A DNA stretch of 64,000 nucleotides, taken from assembly GCA_027487485.1 (NCBI GenBank), contig JAIYDN010000008.1:1-64000 (forward strand), given 5' to 3'. Made by a program: the position numbers and the translations under genes. The notes under the pieces were generated by a model. It did not search any database and was not told the DNA's origin. It saw nothing but the letters and a program-made list of their open reading frames with translations. Origin of the DNA: Planctomycetaceae bacterium (lineage in GTDB: Bacteria; Planctomycetota; Planctomycetia; Pirellulales; Pirellulaceae). This document shows, piece after piece, positions 63,144 through 64,000 of the stretch (position 1 is its first letter; the number at the start of each line of letters is the position of its first letter).

Positions 63144-64000
63144 GGACAGGTTTGTTCGCCAAAGCGGCTCGCAGAGCTTGAAGGACGCGATTCTGGAGCT
63201 CACCAAACTCGGCTTCGACGAAGGCACCAGCCGCAGCGCGATGCCCTCCGCCGCCGAATTGTCGAGCCAGTTCGTTGCAATCGACGTGGCAACGGGATCG
63301 GAAGCTGATCTTAAAGCCACCCCGAAGTTGTTCGATCATGATGAACGCGACCTTAGTTCCTTCGATTGCCAGGGCTAAGTTGATCGCATCTTCGGTGTCG
63401 CTAGGTAGAGCTCCTGATTCGGTGAAGTCCTCTTTCTTGACGAAGGTGTGTATCAGTTGGCCGTTCATTTCTGTTTGAACGCGCGACAGGATTCGACCTC
63501 GTAGCCGCACGCGTCCGACGGTGTCGCGTTCGTAAAGGTCGCCATAAATAGCTGAGGGCGAAGCGCCGCAATCCACCAGTTCAGCAATAATACGATAGGT
63601 GTCGCTGGTGGTGGAAGCGAATCGGAACCATCCGGTGTCGGTTGCGATGGCTGCATAAAGGGCCATTGCCATCGGTTTCGTGATTTTAACCCCGGCTTTT
63701 TGAGCAAGCAGAGCCACCAAATGGCCGGTCGCTTCCGCACTGGTGTCTTTGAAAAACTGGGCGCCTAAGTCGTCTTCACCGACATGGTGATCGATGACGA
63801 TTTTTGTGCCAGTCCATCGACGCAATACGTCGGCCATTGGCCCCAACTGCGCCCATGCACTGGTGTCCAAGATGATTAAGCAGTCCCCTTCCACGTCCTC
63901 GGCATCTATATGCTCACTAATCACTTGGATACTTTGGGAAGGGTCCAGGAAGCCAAGGATGGGTGGAGTTTGGTGCCCGTTGACGATTGTGACTTTCTTC
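63136..64000 (-). CDS. DHH-family phosphoesterase (NrnA-like), N-terminus beyond window
   Basis: The frame runs to the right edge; at least 287 residues are visible and the first exposed residues are KKVTIVNGHQTPP. Motifs: ILDTSAWAQLG, the DHH signature VIDHHVGED, DTGWFRFASTT, and the C-terminal DHHA1 stretch LARQFGGGGHRAAAG. The family includes bifunctional nano-RNase/pAp phosphatases (NrnA), which degrade short RNA oligomers and hydrolyse 3'-phosphoadenosine 5'-phosphate using divalent metals. The first metal-binding motif (near the N-terminus) lies outside the window. It overlaps the downstream membrane-protein gene by eight bases. Confidence 0.85.
   Translation of the reverse strand, partial: KKVTIVNGHQTPPILGFLDPSQSIQVISEHIDAEDVEGDCLIILDTSAWAQLGPMADVLRRWTGTKIVIDHHVGEDDLGAQFFKDTSAEATGHLVALLAQKAGVKITKPMAMALYAAIATDTGWFRFASTTSDTYRIIAELVDCGASPSAIYGDLYERDTVGRVRLRGRILSRVQTEMNGQLIHTFVKKEDFTESGALPSDTEDAINLALAIEGTKVAFIMIEQLRGGFKISFRSRCHVDCNELARQFGGGGHRAAAGAFVEAEFGELQNRVLQALRAALANKPVHA

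Overview
The window looks like a planctomycete chromosome, most likely a Rhodopirellula/Pirellula-type member of the Pirellulales. The reasons are: a giant secreted multidomain protein that starts with a planctomycete-style N-terminal motif (FEALEKREVMTA); an ECF sigma factor next to two Hanks-type kinases fused to WD40 and TPR repeats; a TIGR03000-type protein; a DUF4350/DUF4129/SpoIIM/RDD gene row; weak use of Shine-Dalgarno sites; and moderate GC content. I see no rRNA, tRNA, CRISPR array, insertion sequence or prophage.

Left 35.4 kb (minus strand): one open frame runs from an ATG at 35421 to the window edge, at least 11,807 codons with the stop outside. In protein order it holds: an atypical export motif; an LCAT-like alpha/beta hydrolase with a complete Ser-Asp-His triad; a long series of beta-rich modules including a 158-residue tandem duplication; EF-hand-like loops; a large RTX calcium-binding block in the middle of the protein; FG-GAP, LamG and proprotein-convertase P-type modules; three NPCBM-like modules; a leucine-rich segment; PKD and cadherin/VCBS modules alternating with LamG; a cohesin-dockerin-cohesin block; and MBG/YDG-type modules at the edge. 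It reads as a calcium-stabilised, cell-surface or secreted adhesin with an enzymatic head.

Middle (35.4-44.9 kb): a repeat-containing intergenic region separates the giant gene from a divergent regulatory operon: ECF sigma factor, WD40 kinase (ATGA-coupled) and TPR kinase. The two kinases share a short N-terminal domain and are separated by a hairpin-forming interspersed repeat. A nucleotidyltransferase-like gene broken by one in-frame TGA follows.

Right part (45-64 kb): mostly housekeeping and envelope genes. These are a (GSSGG)n/TIGR03000 secreted protein, a DUF4097 lipoprotein, glycerate kinase plus nadD, an L,D-transpeptidase with LysM, a Rieske protein, a PQQ-like beta-propeller protein, a tightly packed row RDD - SpoIIM - membrane protein - DUF4129 - DUF4350 (without the usual MoxR and DUF58 partners in view), an HtrA-type protease, a triple inverted-repeat block, two unknown proteins, and a partial DHH phosphoesterase at the right edge.

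The most interesting elements are the giant hydrolase/adhesin, the divergent sigma-kinase-kinase cassette that might control it (inference only), and the interspersed hairpin repeats. Names of domains come from motif recognition by eye, not from a database search.
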